Shown piece by piece: positions 5,316 to 6,280 of a DNA stretch of 6,280 nucleotides (position 1 is its first letter; every line of letters begins with the position of its first letter). This DNA is from Allomuricauda sp. (GTDB lineage Bacteria; Bacteroidota; Bacteroidia; Flavobacteriales; Flavobacteriaceae): assembly GCA_028289745.1 (NCBI GenBank), contig JANQOD010000281.1, positions 1-6,280 of the forward strand, read 5' to 3'. A program made the translations under genes and the position numbers. A model generated the notes under the pieces. The model worked only from the letters and a program-made list of their open reading frames with translations, had not been told where the DNA came from and did not search any database.

Positions 5316-6265
5316 AAGAAACCCTTAATAGACTTATCAACCACGAAATCTTGACCAAAGAAGATGCTAAACAGATCCTGGTAAATATCGCCAAAGGCGA
5401 GTACAACACCAGCCAGATCGCGGCCTTTTTGACCGTGTATATGATGCGCAGTATCACCATCGAAGAGTTGGAAGGTTTTCGTGATGCCCTACTGGAACTT
5501 TGTCTTGCGATAGATTTTGGTGAATACAATGCAATCGACTTATGTGGTACGGGAGGTGATGGCAAAGACACCTTTAACATATCGACCCTCGCATCATTTG
5601 TTACCTCGGGGGCAGGCATAAAAGTGACCAAACACGGTAATTATGGCGTTTCCTCAAAGTGTGGCAGCAGTAACGTGATGGAATTTCTAGGTGTCAAATT
5701 CAGCAATGAGGCAGACTTCTTGCGGAGGTCCATTGAGGAAGCCGGAATCTGTGTGCTACATGCACCACTGTTTCACCCCGCCATGAAAAATGTGGCCCCC
5801 ATCAGAAGGGAGCTGGCCGTTAAGACCTTCTTCAACATGTTGGGACCGATGGTGAACCCTGCCTTCCCAAAAAACCAAATGGTCGGGGTATTCAATTTAG
5901 AATTGGCAAGAATGTACGGCTACCTCTACCAGAACACCGATAAAACCTTTACGGTGCTGCACGCATTGGATGGGTACGATGAAATCAGTTTGACCGGCAG
6001 TACCAAAACCATTTCAAATGAAACCGAAAGCATGATAACCCCTGAAGATTTTGGAGTGGAACCCATTTCAGCTTCTGAGATTACAGGTGGCGATGATGTC
6101 GCCGGATCGGCCCGGATTTTTATGGCCGTGCTGAACGGCAAGGGTACCGAGGCCCAGAACAATGTGGTCTGTGCCAATGCCGGAGTGGCCATTGCCGTTC
6201 AGCACGGCCATAAAAATCCGGGCCGATCCGGCGACATCATCGCCACCTGTAATCTCAGAAGCTGA
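5312..6265 (+). CDS. trpD: Anthranilate phosphoribosyltransferase, 3' end replaced by inverted repeat
   Basis: TrpD transfers phosphoribosyl from PRPP to anthranilate, second step of the pathway. The N-terminal helical domain covers about residues 1-65. The PRPP-binding CGTGGDGKDTFNIST is at 78-92, KHGNYGVSSKCGSSNVME at 107-124, and the anthranilate-binding HPAMKNVAPIRREL at 155-168, followed by FFNMLGPMVNP and DGYDEIS. The ATG at 5312 overlaps the trpG stop (ATGA), implying translational coupling. Family proteins have about 330-345 residues; here authentic sequence runs to about residue 294 (NAGVAIA), after which bases from 6192 are the exact reverse complement of 6053-6141. The residues from about 297 to the apparent TGA at 6263-6265 are therefore an artefact of that copy. 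The real gene should continue for some 35-45 more codons, missing here. Confidence 0.93.
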   Translation: MKETLNRLINHEILTKEDAKQILVNIAKGEYNTSQIAAFLTVYMMRSITIEELEGFRDALLELCLAIDFGEYNAIDLCGTGGDGKDTFNISTLASFVTSGAGIKVTKHGNYGVSSKCGSSNVMEFLGVKFSNEADFLRRSIEEAGICVLHAPLFHPAMKNVAPIRRELAVKTFFNMLGPMVNPAFPKNQMVGVFNLELARMYGYLYQNTDKTFTVLHALDGYDEISLTGSTKTISNETESMITPEDFGVEPISASEITGGDDVAGSARIFMAVLNGKGTEAQNNVVCANAGVAIAVQHGHKNPGRSGDIIATCNLRS

Positions 6266-6280
6266 AATGGGTTCCACTCC
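6053..6280. repeat. Perfect 89-base inverted repeat at the window end
   Basis: Bases 6053-6141 and 6192-6280 are exact reverse complements over 89 bases with a 50-base spacer (6142-6191). Position i pairs with 12333 minus i throughout; identity breaks at 6142/6191. The left arm encodes normal trpD sequence, whereas the right arm interrupts the gene and ends exactly at the window edge. No transposon ends or target duplications are seen. The most likely cause is a fold-back chimera (template switching during amplification or sequencing) or a palindromic contig end created by assembly; a real hairpin or inversion is possible but less likely. Confidence 0.95.

Noticed and set aside
6068..6277. 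Minus-strand frame whose product repeats part of TrpD
   Set aside because: It exists only because the right arm of the inverted repeat mirrors trpD; it is a by-product of the fold-back, not a second gene.
6053..6280. Reading the terminal inverted repeat as an insertion sequence end, integron element or regulatory hairpin
   Set aside because: Both arms are plain trpD coding sequence, there is no transposase or target duplication, and the arm stops exactly at the window edge; an artefact explains it better.
1..6280. CRISPR arrays, tRNA or rRNA genes, phage or defence genes
   Set aside because: No regularly spaced repeats, no cloverleaf-like or rRNA-like segments and no such proteins are visible in any part of the window.

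Overview
The window looks like a chromosomal segment of a member of the Bacteroidota, most likely a flavobacterium (Flavobacteriaceae). The reasons are two good matches to the Bacteroidota promoter pattern (TTTG, about 19-21 bases, TAnnTTTG), start codons without strong Shine-Dalgarno sequences, and the protein types: a CNTC redoxin, a WCKPC lipoprotein, a MarR/NfsB-like/YceI gene set, and a trpE-trpG-trpD order with separate trpG and trpD. The genus cannot be told from the sequence.

Left part, minus strand (1-1311). A WCKPC thioredoxin-fold lipoprotein is followed 10 bases later by an exported redoxin-like protein, and the pair ends at a clear hairpin terminator (78-102). Beyond it are the first 16 codons of another minus-strand gene, possibly a rhodanese-like protein, cut by the window edge. 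These genes point to thiol/disulfide redox work in the envelope.

Middle part, plus strand (1396-3179). A divergent control region carries a promoter and two overlapping palindromes in front of a MarR-family regulator. The regulator is followed with no gap by an NfsB-like flavin nitroreductase and 22 bases later by an exported YceI-family lipid/quinone-binding protein. A strong terminator closes the unit. The palindromes are well placed for autorepression and may also affect the divergent lipoprotein operon.

Right part, plus strand (3184-6280). A tryptophan biosynthesis operon begins directly after that terminator. It has a consensus promoter, an 18-codon leader peptide with three consecutive Trp codons, an attenuator terminator, then trpE, trpG and trpD. 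TrpE and TrpG form anthranilate synthase and TrpD adds the phosphoribosyl group to anthranilate. The promoter lies so close to the leader start codon that the leader peptide is probably translated from a nearly leaderless mRNA.

The last 89 bases (6192-6280) are an exact reverse complement of 6053-6141, inside trpD. The copy replaces the true 3' end of trpD and ends exactly at the window edge. This is most simply a fold-back chimera or contig-end assembly artefact, so the last ~24 codons of the trpD reading frame should not be trusted.

I found no unknown multi-gene system. The most interesting biology is the compact trp attenuator and the marR operator region.
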